From UBA4465 sp002292365 (GTDB taxonomy: Bacteria; Bacteroidota; Bacteroidia; Cytophagales; Cyclobacteriaceae): a stretch of 64,000 bases of DNA. The notes under the pieces were generated by a model. The model saw only the letters and a program-made list of their open reading frames with translations, had not been told where the DNA came from and did not search any database. Shown piece after piece: positions 50,190 through 58,495 of the stretch. The DNA is taken from the NCBI GenBank assembly GCA_943788615.1, contig CALSQY010000002.1, positions 62,001 to 126,000 of the forward strand, read 5' to 3'. Numbering within the stretch: position 1 is the stretch's first letter; every line of letters begins with the position of its first letter. Made by a program: the position numbers and the translations under genes.

Positions 50190-51274
50190 CAGAGGAGATG
50201 CTGAATTTCCGAGACACTTGGCGTCGCATTATAATGCCATTTACCCATAACAACCCCATTTTTAAGTAGGACAATTCCCGGACTCGATCGAACAATGGTC
50301 TTGAGGACCGTAGCATCAGTAAAGAAAAAAGGGAATTGCCATTGAGCTTGCTTACTGAACTGTTGATAGTCGTCTTGTGAAGAAGAGGTAAGAACCCAAG
50401 TAACAGCATTTTTGAGTTTGAGGCTAAGGGTCTTGATTTCTTCAGTTTTATTTGGATTTGTTTTTTCAATACTTTGTATGATGATCAATAACTTATTGCC
50501 TCTGAATAATTCACTGGTATATTCAATATCATCTTTCCAAACGGCTAAATCTGTAATCTTAGGTTGTACTTCGGGGTTAGTGATGACCATTTCTTTGAAT
50601 TCATAACTATTATCTGTTGGGTAATCTGTGAATCTAAACTCAGTACCTTCCTTTTCCATCACATACTCATAGACGAGTTCGGCAGAGGGCTCCATGAGGG
50701 CAGGGAGGTCATTGCCTATGGCATAAGAACGAAAATCAATAAAGGGTAGGTTTCTTATGGCTACTATGGCTGTGATAACCAACAATCCAGTAGCTCCATA
50801 AACTGCGATGCTGCCTTTTTTTGCATTAAATAGAGCCGTATAAGAATGTCTATTGATAAAAATCAGACCAATGAAAAAGCAGAGGATAACATCTTTGGTA
50901 AAAGATTCCCAAGGTGTTAATTTTATGGCATCTCCAAAGCATCCACAATCTGTCACTTTATTGAAATAGGCTGAATAAAAAGTCAGAAAAGTAAAAAAGA
51001 CAATCATCACCAGGAGGGCCCAAGCTGTTTCTTTGATCTTAAATCCCAATAAGAGGGCAAGACCTAGCGCTACTTCTAAGACGCTAAGGAAAACGGATAA
51101 AAATAAAGAGGCTGGGATGAAATATTCAAAAAATGGGGCAAAGTCATAGGCAAAGACCTCGAAATATTCTTCTAGTTTGATGGCCGTACCGACGGGGTCA
51201 TTCACTTTAATCAAGCCAGAAAAAATAAATAATCCTCCGACAAAATATCTTGAAAATTCTTTTAATACTTTCAT
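50189..51274 (-). CDS. DoxX-like membrane protein (BT_3928 family)
   Basis: The first 170 residues have about five membrane segments of DoxX/MauE type (YFVGGLFIFSGLIKVNDPVG, LSVLEVALGLALLLG, TDCGCFGDAIKLTPWESF). The remaining 190 residues look like a soluble domain, partly thioredoxin-like near the end (SPGIVLLKNGVVMGKWH) but without a CxxC active site. The layout matches the BT_3928 family of Bacteroidota. It lies between DUF1599 and aroK. A redox role is suggested by the DCGCFGD motif shared with MauE-like proteins, but this is inference. Confidence 0.85.
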   Translation of the reverse strand: MKVLKEFSRYFVGGLFIFSGLIKVNDPVGTAIKLEEYFEVFAYDFAPFFEYFIPASLFLSVFLSVLEVALGLALLLGFKIKETAWALLVMIVFFTFLTFYSAYFNKVTDCGCFGDAIKLTPWESFTKDVILCFFIGLIFINRHSYTALFNAKKGSIAVYGATGLLVITAIVAIRNLPFIDFRSYAIGNDLPALMEPSAELVYEYVMEKEGTEFRFTDYPTDNSYEFKEMVITNPEVQPKITDLAVWKDDIEYTSELFRGNKLLIIIQSIEKTNPNKTEEIKTLSLKLKNAVTWVLTSSSQDDYQQFSKQAQWQFPFFFTDATVLKTIVRSSPGIVLLKNGVVMGKWHYNATPSVSEIQHLL

Positions 51275-51305
51275 TTTAATAGATGCTAAATAGGTGTGTA
51301 TTTAT

Positions 51306-51845
51306 TTATTCAGTTAATTTAATAAGACAAAAGACGGCATAATTAATCATATCTTGGTAATTAGCTTTAATACCTTCTGAAACCAGGGTTTGCCCTTGGT
51401 TGTCTTCTATTTGTTTGACACGAAATAATTTCATGAGAATGATGTCTGTAATCGATGATATTCTCATATCTCGCCAAGCCTCATCATAATCATGATTTTT
51501 ATTTTGTAACAAATCTTTTGTTTCTTGAACGGCTTGGTCATAAAGGGGTTCAAGTTGACCCCATGAGATTTCCAGCTCTGTAGTATCCTGTAGATCAATT
51601 TGAATCATGGCAATCAGACAATAATTGATGATCCCTACAAACTCCGAGGCAATGTCATCTTCAATTTTTTGATCACCTTTCTCTTGAATGGAACGTATTC
51701 TTTGGGCTTTAATGAAGATTTGATCCGTGATGGAGGGTAATCTCAAAATTCTCCAGGCCGTACCATAATCTTGGGTCTTCTTACCAAAGAGTTCTTTGCA
51801 GTTGGCAATTACTTCACTGTAGTCCTTACTTGTATCTGTTTTCAA
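51306..51845 (-). CDS. DUF1599 domain protein (tandem repeat)
   Basis: The 179-residue protein contains two copies of the DUF1599 motif: KTQDYGTAWRILRLPSITDQI in the first half and KNHDYDEAWRDMRISSITDII in the second, each with helical flanks. The family is common in Bacteroidota and regularly precedes the DoxX-like gene as it does here. It is predicted to be a small helical, possibly nucleotide-pyrophosphatase-like fold, but this is not established. Confidence 0.9.
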   Translation of the reverse strand: MKTDTSKDYSEVIANCKELFGKKTQDYGTAWRILRLPSITDQIFIKAQRIRSIQEKGDQKIEDDIASEFVGIINYCLIAMIQIDLQDTTELEISWGQLEPLYDQAVQETKDLLQNKNHDYDEAWRDMRISSITDIILMKLFRVKQIEDNQGQTLVSEGIKANYQDMINYAVFCLIKLTE

Positions 51846-51874
51846 GGTGTTAAAGTATAAAATTTAAATTTTAT

Positions 51875-51882
51875 CAAAATTA
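51875..51882 (-). promoter_or_regulatory. Putative -7 element of the DUF1599 operon
   Basis: TAATTTTG on the minus strand matches TAnnTTTG, 29 bp before the start codon. A matching -33 element is not clear. Confidence 0.35.
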
Positions 51883-51909
51883 GCCAATTTCGGAATATAA
51901 ATTACAGCT

Positions 51910-52746
51910 ATGAATTTCTCTAAGTCAATTAAGGTTTCTGGAAGACTCTTGTCTTTTGATCAACCGCGTGTAATGGGGGTAATGAATGTCACCAAGGATT
52001 CGTTTTATGCAAAAAGTCGCGTGGTGAATGAGGATGATATTTTGAATCGTGCAGGTGAAATGTTGAAAGAAGGGGCAGATATTTTAGATGTTGGGGGCTA
52101 TAGCTCAAGGCCGGGAGCTAAGGAGGTACCCATAAAAGAGGAAATAGGTCTCACTTCCCACGCGATTGAGTTGATCAAGTCCCATTTCCCTGATGCATTA
52201 ATCTCTATTGATACCTTTAGAAGTGAGGTTGCAGAAGCCGCCATGAGGGCCGGAGCAACGATTGTAAATGATATTTCAGCGGGAACGCTAGATCCTAAAA
52301 TGGTTGATTTCATCACGGCTAATCAGGTGCCTTACATTGCCATGCATATGCGAGGGAACCCCGAAAACATGCTTAAAATGACCAAATACACGCACATCAT
52401 ACCAGAAATTTTATTTTATTTTTCCCAATTAATTGAGCGTTTAAAAGATAAAGGACATACTGATTTAATTATCGATCCCGGCTTTGGCTTCGCGAAAACT
52501 ACGGAACAAAATTTTGAAATTCTTGGTAACCTAGAGCTCTTTAAAAATTTAGAAAGTATTATATTAGTGGGACTATCTAGAAAATCGATGATTTATAAAA
52601 CACTTGACACAGATCCTTCAGAGGCGTTGAACGGAACGACGGTTTTAAATACCTTAGCTTTGGCAAAAGGGGCAAATATCTTGAGGGTTCATGATGTCCG
52701 CCCGGCAGTAGAAGCCATAAAATTGACTATAAAAACATTAACCTAA
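51910..52746 (+). CDS. folP: Dihydropteroate synthase
   Basis: Joins 4-aminobenzoate to dihydropterin pyrophosphate in folate synthesis; target of sulfonamides. Motifs in order are MGVMNVTKDSFY, GADILDVGGYSSRPGA, SIDTFRSEVA, NDISAG, IDPGFGFAKT and GLSRKSMI. The 278-residue length is typical. cdaA follows 8 bp downstream, a pairing common in Bacteroidota. Confidence 0.96.
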   Translation: MNFSKSIKVSGRLLSFDQPRVMGVMNVTKDSFYAKSRVVNEDDILNRAGEMLKEGADILDVGGYSSRPGAKEVPIKEEIGLTSHAIELIKSHFPDALISIDTFRSEVAEAAMRAGATIVNDISAGTLDPKMVDFITANQVPYIAMHMRGNPENMLKMTKYTHIIPEILFYFSQLIERLKDKGHTDLIIDPGFGFAKTTEQNFEILGNLELFKNLESIILVGLSRKSMIYKTLDTDPSEALNGTTVLNTLALAKGANILRVHDVRPAVEAIKLTIKTLT

Positions 52747-52754
52747 CTGTATTT

Positions 52755-53588
52755 ATGACTATTGGATTTTTAGAAATTTCATTTGTAGACCTATTGGATA
52801 TTCTTTTGGTGTCTTTTATGATGTTTCAGATTTATAAGTTGATGAAGGGGAGTATTGCCGTTAAGGTTTTTGTTGGATTTTTGTTTTTATATTTAATTTA
52901 TCTCTTGGTCAAAGCCATGAACATGGACCTCATATCAACTATTTTAGGTCAATTTATGGGTGTGGGAGTACTTGCTGCTATCATTTTATTTCAACAAGAG
53001 ATACGAAAGTTTTTACTTTTATTGGCGAAGACGACGGTTATCAATGACACTAATCTTTTTCGTCAAGTATTTTCTTCTTGGACGCAAAAGGAAATAGGGA
53101 AAACAGATATGATACCAGTGATTGAAGCCATCAAACTATTGGCGGCCTCTAATACGGGTGCTTTGATGGTCATCTCAAGAAATTCTCCCTTGAGGTTTTA
53201 TGCAGACAGTGGGGATCTTATGAACTCTTTGATTTCTAAAAGGCTAATCATGGCGATCTTCAATAAATTAAGCCCTATGCATGATGGTGCAGTCATCATT
53301 TATTCTGATAAAATTATTGCAGCAAGTTGTATTTTGCCCGTTTCAGAGCGGGATGATGTCCCAGCAAATTTCGGTCTGCGTCATCGCGCCGCAGTTGGGA
53401 TGTCGGAAGCTACAGAAAGTTTGATATTGATTGTTTCAGAAGAGACGGGCCAAATATCCATCGCCCAAAATGGAATACTTTTTGAAAACCTATCGATCAA
53501 AGCTCTGCGCCAATCAGTCAAAGAATATTTTTCGGATAAAGATCCTATTTTAGAGGCAGAAAGCACCGAAGTCGAGGGCGAAGCTTAG
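52755..53588 (+). CDS. cdaA: Diadenylate cyclase
   Basis: Membrane enzyme that makes cyclic di-AMP from two ATP. Three N-terminal membrane segments are followed by the DAC domain with the two catalytic motifs: D177-G-A in MHDGAVII and R209-H-R in LRHRAAVG. The 277-residue length is right. A CdaR-type regulator is not adjacent, as expected in Bacteroidota. It is co-transcribed with folP. Confidence 0.95.
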   Translation: MTIGFLEISFVDLLDILLVSFMMFQIYKLMKGSIAVKVFVGFLFLYLIYLLVKAMNMDLISTILGQFMGVGVLAAIILFQQEIRKFLLLLAKTTVINDTNLFRQVFSSWTQKEIGKTDMIPVIEAIKLLAASNTGALMVISRNSPLRFYADSGDLMNSLISKRLIMAIFNKLSPMHDGAVIIYSDKIIAASCILPVSERDDVPANFGLRHRAAVGMSEATESLILIVSEETGQISIAQNGILFENLSIKALRQSVKEYFSDKDPILEAESTEVEGEA

Positions 53589-53599
53589 TTCTCTTTTTT

Positions 53600-54787
53600 T
53601 CAAATCACTTGAAGGTTTTTACCAATTTTGATAAATGCATCAATGGCGACATCTAGGTTTTCGAGCGTGTGTATCGCAGACAGTTGTACCCTGATGCGTG
53701 CCTGATCTTTTGGGACTACAGGAAAATAAAACCCTATGACATAAATACCTACTTCTAGTAATTCAGAAGCCATTGTTTGAGAGAGTTGAGCATCGTATAG
53801 CATAATGGGCACGATAGGGTGTGTACCCGGTTTTATATCAAACCCGGCAGCGGTCATTTTTGATCTGAAATAGGCCGTATTTTTGGCCAGTTGATCCCTT
53901 AATGTGGTAGATTCAGAAAGTAATGAAATGACGGCAAGGGAGGCGCCAACAATAGAGGGAGCCAGAGTATTGGAGAAAAGGTAAGGTCTAGATCGCTGTC
54001 TTAATAACTCAATGATTTCTTTTTTACCGGAAGTAAATCCGCCAGAAGCCCCCCCCAATGCTTTACCTAAGGTGCCTGTGATGATATCAACTTTGTCCAT
54101 AACGGCACAATGTTCATGAACACCCCTACCTGTTTTGCCTATAAAACCAGTAGCATGGCAGTCATCCGTCATCACCAAGGCATTGTATTTTTCAGCAAGC
54201 CTACATATTTCATCAAGTTGGGCGATCGTTCCATCCATAGAAAATACGCCATCGGTTACGATCATCTTGATTTTTGCTGGAGCGGCTTTTATCAACTTGG
54301 ATTCAAGATCATCCATATTGTTATGGCGGTAACGATACCTCTCTGCCTTACAAAGTCGGATGCCGTCGATTAGGGATGCGTGATTCAATTCATCTGAAAT
54401 GATGGCATCTTCAGGGCCCAATAAGGGTTCGAAAATTCCCCCATTGGCATCAAAAGCAGCAGCATAAAGAATGGTATCCTCCATGCCTAAGAAGGTAGAT
54501 ATTTTAGTTTCTAATTCTTTATGGATGTCTTGGGTGCCGCAAATAAAGCGAACAGAGGACAGACCAAAACCATGGGTATCAATGGCTTGCTTGGCAGCTG
54601 ATAAAATGTCGGGGTGAGCGGAGAGCCCCAAGTAATTGTTGGCACAAAAATTAATAACTTTCCGACCATCTTCAAGACGAATAAGCGCACTTTGCGGAGA
54701 GGTAATGATGCGCTCTTTTTTATACAGGCCGGCATCTGTGATTTCTTGAAGTTCTTTCTCTAATTTTAATTTCAGGGTGGTATACAT
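53600..54787 (-). CDS. kbl: Glycine C-acetyltransferase (2-amino-3-ketobutyrate CoA ligase)
   Basis: PLP enzyme that splits 2-amino-3-oxobutyrate with CoA to glycine and acetyl-CoA, the second step of threonine breakdown. NFCANNYLGLSAHP, YAAAFDANGG, DDCHATGFIGKTGRG and the PLP-lysine motif ITGTLGKALGGASGG are present. Length 395 is normal. The partner enzyme (tdh) lies divergently 330 bp away, with a 65-aa gene between. Confidence 0.95.
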   Translation of the reverse strand: MYTTLKLKLEKELQEITDAGLYKKERIITSPQSALIRLEDGRKVINFCANNYLGLSAHPDILSAAKQAIDTHGFGLSSVRFICGTQDIHKELETKISTFLGMEDTILYAAAFDANGGIFEPLLGPEDAIISDELNHASLIDGIRLCKAERYRYRHNNMDDLESKLIKAAPAKIKMIVTDGVFSMDGTIAQLDEICRLAEKYNALVMTDDCHATGFIGKTGRGVHEHCAVMDKVDIITGTLGKALGGASGGFTSGKKEIIELLRQRSRPYLFSNTLAPSIVGASLAVISLLSESTTLRDQLAKNTAYFRSKMTAAGFDIKPGTHPIVPIMLYDAQLSQTMASELLEVGIYVIGFYFPVVPKDQARIRVQLSAIHTLENLDVAIDAFIKIGKNLQVI

Positions 54788-54826
54788 CTTTCAGGGTTTA
54801 ATTGAAGTCATCAGTAAAACAAGGTA

Positions 54827-55024
54827 TTATTTGAGGATTTCTGGCTTTTCGTATAAAAATTTCCTCCTCAATTTATTTAATAGAAAAAGCTTTTGAGCGG
54901 TAAAACTAGCTGGATGGATGTGGGTAAAAGCCCTTTCAAACTCTTGATAAAGGGGGGTATCCCCTTGCTCAAATGCAGAAGGATCTATTTTCTTAGAGGT
55001 TAGATAAAGATGGAAATCGCTCAT
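54827..55024 (-). CDS. Small conserved protein (65 aa), function unknown
   Basis: The soluble 65-residue protein (MSDFHLYLTSKKIDPSAFEQ... NKLRRKFLYE) has no signal peptide and ends with a basic segment. From memory, similar short proteins with a YLxSKKIDPxAF start and an SFTxQKLxLxNxxRRK end are widespread in Bacteroidota. It lies 39 bp upstream of kbl on the same strand and is probably co-transcribed. A TAACTTTG element ends 5 nt before its ATG. Confidence 0.75.
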   Translation of the reverse strand: MSDFHLYLTSKKIDPSAFEQGDTPLYQEFERAFTHIHPASFTAQKLFLLNKLRRKFLYEKPEILK

Positions 55025-55029
55025 TATTC

Positions 55030-55037
55030 CAAAGTTA
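55030..55037 (-). promoter_or_regulatory. Putative -7 element before the 65-aa gene
   Basis: TAACTTTG on the minus strand matches TAnnTTTG and ends 5 nt before the start codon, which would give a leaderless or nearly leaderless mRNA. No clear -33 element. Confidence 0.35.
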
Positions 55038-55114
55038 ATTCTTAAAGGTCTATTAATAATGGTAATTTCTTAACCTATTTTTACCTCAATTCTAATTAGC
55101 AACTATTACACCCC

Positions 55115-56050
55115 ATGAAAAAAATATTAGTAATTGGATCAAATGGACAACTCGGCATAGAACTGCTCACGGCTTTGAGAGATAAATTTGGGTCAAAAAA
55201 TGTGATCTCTTCAGATATAAATGCTCCGTCAAATGCAGATACCTACTTTGAAAAGTTAGATGCTAGAGATGCTATAAGCTTAACATCTATTGTAGAAAAG
55301 CACGAGATTAATCATGTTTATCATTTAGCTGCTATTTTATCTGCCAATGGAGAGCTCAATCCTATTTCATCTTGGGAAGTAAATATGAAAACCTTACTCA
55401 ATGTGCTTGAGCTAGGGAGGAAAGGAGTTATTGAGCGTATTTTTTGGCCCAGCTCTATTGCGGTTTTTGGTAGGGATACTCCCAAACATCATACCGATCA
55501 AAAGGCATTGACAAATCCCTCAACGGTCTATGGAATCAGTAAATTAGCAGGTGAAAAATGGTGTCAATATTATTTTGAAAAATTTGGCGTGGATGTAAGG
55601 AGTATTCGATATCCGGGTCTAATCAGCCATAAAGTGAAGCCAGGAGGCGGAACGACAGATTATGCTATTGATATTTTTTTTAAAGCTGTCTCAGGAACAC
55701 CTTATGATTGTTTTTTACATGCAGATACCTCTTTGCCCATGATGTACATCGATGATGCGGTAAAAGGGACTTTAATGCTGATGGAGGCACCTTCTCAAAA
55801 GCTAACCATCAGAACCAGTTATAATTTAAATGCGACCTCTTTTTCCCCAGCAGAATTGACCGCTGAAATAAAAAAGCAGATTGGCAGTTTACAAGTGCAA
55901 TACAAACCGGATCACCGGCAGTTGATCGCGGAAACTTGGCCAAGAAGTATAGACGACCAACCTGCCCGCTTAGACTGGGGATGGAAAGAAGCTTATGGTT
56001 TACCTCAAATCACTTCTGAGATGATTTCAGCCCTGCGCATAAAAAAATAG
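55115..56050 (+). CDS. tdh: L-threonine 3-dehydrogenase (SDR/NAD-epimerase type)
   Basis: Oxidises L-threonine to 2-amino-3-oxobutyrate with NAD. The Rossmann motif GSNGQLGIEL at the N-terminus and the SDR catalytic YGISKLAGEK (Tyr and Lys) are clear, with YPGLIS and GGGTTDYAIDIFF as expected for the short-chain TDH type. At 311 residues it fits that type and not the zinc-dependent form. Divergent kbl makes the pathway complete and supports the call over a generic sugar epimerase. Confidence 0.88.
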   Translation: MKKILVIGSNGQLGIELLTALRDKFGSKNVISSDINAPSNADTYFEKLDARDAISLTSIVEKHEINHVYHLAAILSANGELNPISSWEVNMKTLLNVLELGRKGVIERIFWPSSIAVFGRDTPKHHTDQKALTNPSTVYGISKLAGEKWCQYYFEKFGVDVRSIRYPGLISHKVKPGGGTTDYAIDIFFKAVSGTPYDCFLHADTSLPMMYIDDAVKGTLMLMEAPSQKLTIRTSYNLNATSFSPAELTAEIKKQIGSLQVQYKPDHRQLIAETWPRSIDDQPARLDWGWKEAYGLPQITSEMISALRIKK

Positions 56051-56073
56051 TTTTCGTACATAAATAGATTGTT

Positions 56074-56081
56074 TATTTTTG
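56074..56081 (+). promoter_or_regulatory. Putative -7 element of the enoyl-CoA hydratase operon
   Basis: TATTTTTG matches TAnnTTTG; TTTTCG 18 bp upstream is a partial -33 match. A small hairpin (CCCC at 56092 with GGGG at 56105) lies in the leader. Confidence 0.4.
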
Positions 56082-56131
56082 ATAAATCGAACCCCATTTA
56101 AAAAGGGGATGGGACAAACATTTATATCAAT

Positions 56132-56914
56132 ATGTCATATAAAAATCTTGAAACCACGCTTTCAGAGGGAATTATTACCATCGAGATAAGTAGAGAAGCA
56201 AAATTAAATGCTTTAAATGGAGCTACATTGGACGAAATAAAGGACGTCATAGATAGGCTATCGCAAAACTCAGAATTGAAAGCAGCCATCATTACTGGAG
56301 CAGGAAGCAAAGCATTTGTGGCGGGGGCAGACATATCAGAGTTTCAAGAGTTGAATGAAACGGATGCGCACAAGTTTTCAGTGCGTGGACAGGCCATTTT
56401 TTCATTAATTGAAAATTGTCACAAACCTATCATAGCTGTAGTCAATGGATTTGCATTGGGGGGTGGCTGTGAGCTGGCGATGGCATGTCATATTAGAGTG
56501 GCCTCAGAGGAGGCGAAGTTTGGCCAGCCGGAAGTAAATTTGGGAATTATCCCCGGATATGGAGGAACGCAAAGGTTGACTCAATTAGTTGGCAAAGGCC
56601 GATCCCTTGAGCTGATGATGACCGGTGATATGATAGATGCTCATCAAGCATTTCAAATGGGCTTGGTTAATTATGTGGCGAAAGATAAGTTGGAAGCATT
56701 GGCCAAAGCGCGCACTTTGTTACAGAGAATAATGGCCAAGGCACCTCTGGCTATTGGAGGAGTTATTGCTTGTGCTAATGCGGTATTTAATCAAAATGCA
56801 GATGGTTACCAGTTGGAGGCTGCTGCGTTTGCGAACGCTTGTAAAACCGAAGATTTTAAGGAAGGTTCTAATGCTTTTATTGAAAAAAGAAAGCCAAATT
56901 TTAGAGGTACTTAA
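56132..56914 (+). CDS. Enoyl-CoA hydratase / crotonase family
   Basis: Hydrates 2-enoyl-CoA in fatty-acid or amino-acid breakdown. Both catalytic glutamates are present: in ALGGGCELAMAC and in GQPEVNLGIIPGYGGTQRL, and the oxyanion-hole segment AFVAGADISEF is intact. The 260-residue length is normal. The flippase gene begins 4 bp after its stop, so they may share a transcript though their functions seem unrelated. The true chain-length specificity cannot be read from sequence. Confidence 0.92.
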   Translation: MSYKNLETTLSEGIITIEISREAKLNALNGATLDEIKDVIDRLSQNSELKAAIITGAGSKAFVAGADISEFQELNETDAHKFSVRGQAIFSLIENCHKPIIAVVNGFALGGGCELAMACHIRVASEEAKFGQPEVNLGIIPGYGGTQRLTQLVGKGRSLELMMTGDMIDAHQAFQMGLVNYVAKDKLEALAKARTLLQRIMAKAPLAIGGVIACANAVFNQNADGYQLEAAAFANACKTEDFKEGSNAFIEKRKPNFRGT

Positions 56915-56917
56915 TTT

Positions 56918-58414
56918 TTGAAACAGTTAAAAAGACTTGTTGGAGATACGGCCATTTATGGTGTAAGTAGCATCTTAGGACGATTATTGAATTGGCTTTT
57001 AGTGCCTCTTTATGTCGTTTACTTTAAGCCGAGTGAGTACGCGATTGTCGTTGAATTATTTGCTTTTATTGCGCTCTTCAATATTATTTATACCTTAGGA
57101 TTTGAAACCACTTATTTCAGGTTTTCGAGTAAACAAAAACAAACAGATCAAAATTATTTTGATTTAGCAATCGCTATGATTTTTCTGAATTGTCTTTTTT
57201 TGGGATCCATTTTGATTTTTTTTGCTGAGGACCTTGCCTTATTATTACAATATGAGGGTAAAGGTTACCTCATTGTGTGGTGCGTGCTGATTCTATCCTT
57301 AGACGCGATGGCTGCTATACCCTTCGCAAGACTCAGGATTTTAAGAGAAGGCAAAAAGTTTGCAGCATTTAAGTTGTTGAATATTGGCCTAAATATTGGT
57401 CTGAACTTGTTCTTTATAGTTTATTTACCGCTGCAGGTCACTCAGGATCCCCATTCCCTTTTAGCAGGAATTTATTTCCCAGAGTTGGGTGCGGGACATA
57501 TTTTTTTATCCAATTTAATGGCGAATTCAATTTATCTGCTGCTTTTTTCTGGCGCATTTTTGAGACTAAAATTCACTTTTTCAGTGAAAATGTTGAAGCC
57601 ATTTTTGGCTTATGCTGCTCCATTAGTGGTTTTACAATTAGCAGGAGTCATCAACGAGATGTTCTCAAGGCAATCTTTAAAATATTTGTTGCCAAAAGGA
57701 TTTTATCCTGACTTGAGTAATGCAGCTGCCTTAGGCGTTTTTGGTGCATGTTTTAAACTGTCTATTTTTATGGCCTTGGCCGTGCAGGCTTATAAATTTG
57801 CTTTTGAACCTTTTTTCTTTAACCATGCCCATGAAACCAACTCTAAGCAACTCTATGCAAGTGCCATGAATGGGTTCATTATTTTCGGTGGGCTAAGTTG
57901 GATGGTTATTTCTCTAATGTTACCTGAAATTGCTCAATTGATATTTGGAGCCCATAGTCTTTATTTGAACGGGTTAATCATTGTTCCGGTATTGCTGGGT
58001 TCAGGCCTTTTAATGGGGATATTTTTTAATCTTTCCGTTTGGTACAAACTGACGGATAATACCAGAATAGGGGCTATAATTAGTGTGTCAGGAGCGATCA
58101 TTACTGTCATTCTGAATGTTTCATTGATTCCCATATTAGGTTTTATGGGCAGTGCTTGGGCGTCCCTAATTTCTTGGTTCTTCATGACTTTACTGAGTTA
58201 TTTCTTAGGGAAATGCTATTTTCCCATCAAATACCAATTATCCAAAGGATGTTTTTATTTCATTTATGCGGCATTAGCAACGGCTATGATTGTAATTTTG
58301 GAAATTTCATTGTTGAGTAGATATGGCTTGGGATTGGCTTTGGTAGGATTTTATTTGGGTCTTGTTTATTGGATAGAAATAAAGTCTAGTAATAAAGAAA
58401 TTGAATATCATTAA
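56918..58414 (+). CDS. Polysaccharide/lipid-linked oligosaccharide flippase (MVF/Wzx-like)
   Basis: Inner-membrane protein of about 14 hydrophobic segments over 498 residues, starting KQLKRLVGDTAIYGVSSILGR and followed by LLVPLYVVYF, the usual start of Wzx/PST flippases. It likely moves lipid-linked sugar units to the periplasmic side for envelope polysaccharide. The TTG at 56918 is chosen because it comes directly before the basic n-region and no ATG is available. No polysaccharide synthesis genes are near. Confidence 0.87.
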   Translation: MKQLKRLVGDTAIYGVSSILGRLLNWLLVPLYVVYFKPSEYAIVVELFAFIALFNIIYTLGFETTYFRFSSKQKQTDQNYFDLAIAMIFLNCLFLGSILIFFAEDLALLLQYEGKGYLIVWCVLILSLDAMAAIPFARLRILREGKKFAAFKLLNIGLNIGLNLFFIVYLPLQVTQDPHSLLAGIYFPELGAGHIFLSNLMANSIYLLLFSGAFLRLKFTFSVKMLKPFLAYAAPLVVLQLAGVINEMFSRQSLKYLLPKGFYPDLSNAAALGVFGACFKLSIFMALAVQAYKFAFEPFFFNHAHETNSKQLYASAMNGFIIFGGLSWMVISLMLPEIAQLIFGAHSLYLNGLIIVPVLLGSGLLMGIFFNLSVWYKLTDNTRIGAIISVSGAIITVILNVSLIPILGFMGSAWASLISWFFMTLLSYFLGKCYFPIKYQLSKGCFYFIYAALATAMIVILEISLLSRYGLGLALVGFYLGLVYWIEIKSSNKEIEYH

Positions 58415-58495
58415 GTTTGTCTCTGATTTGGTTTTACCTACTCTTTACGCCAACGTAGTCTAAGGTTAGAACAAAATATATCCTATTAGTAGAAC

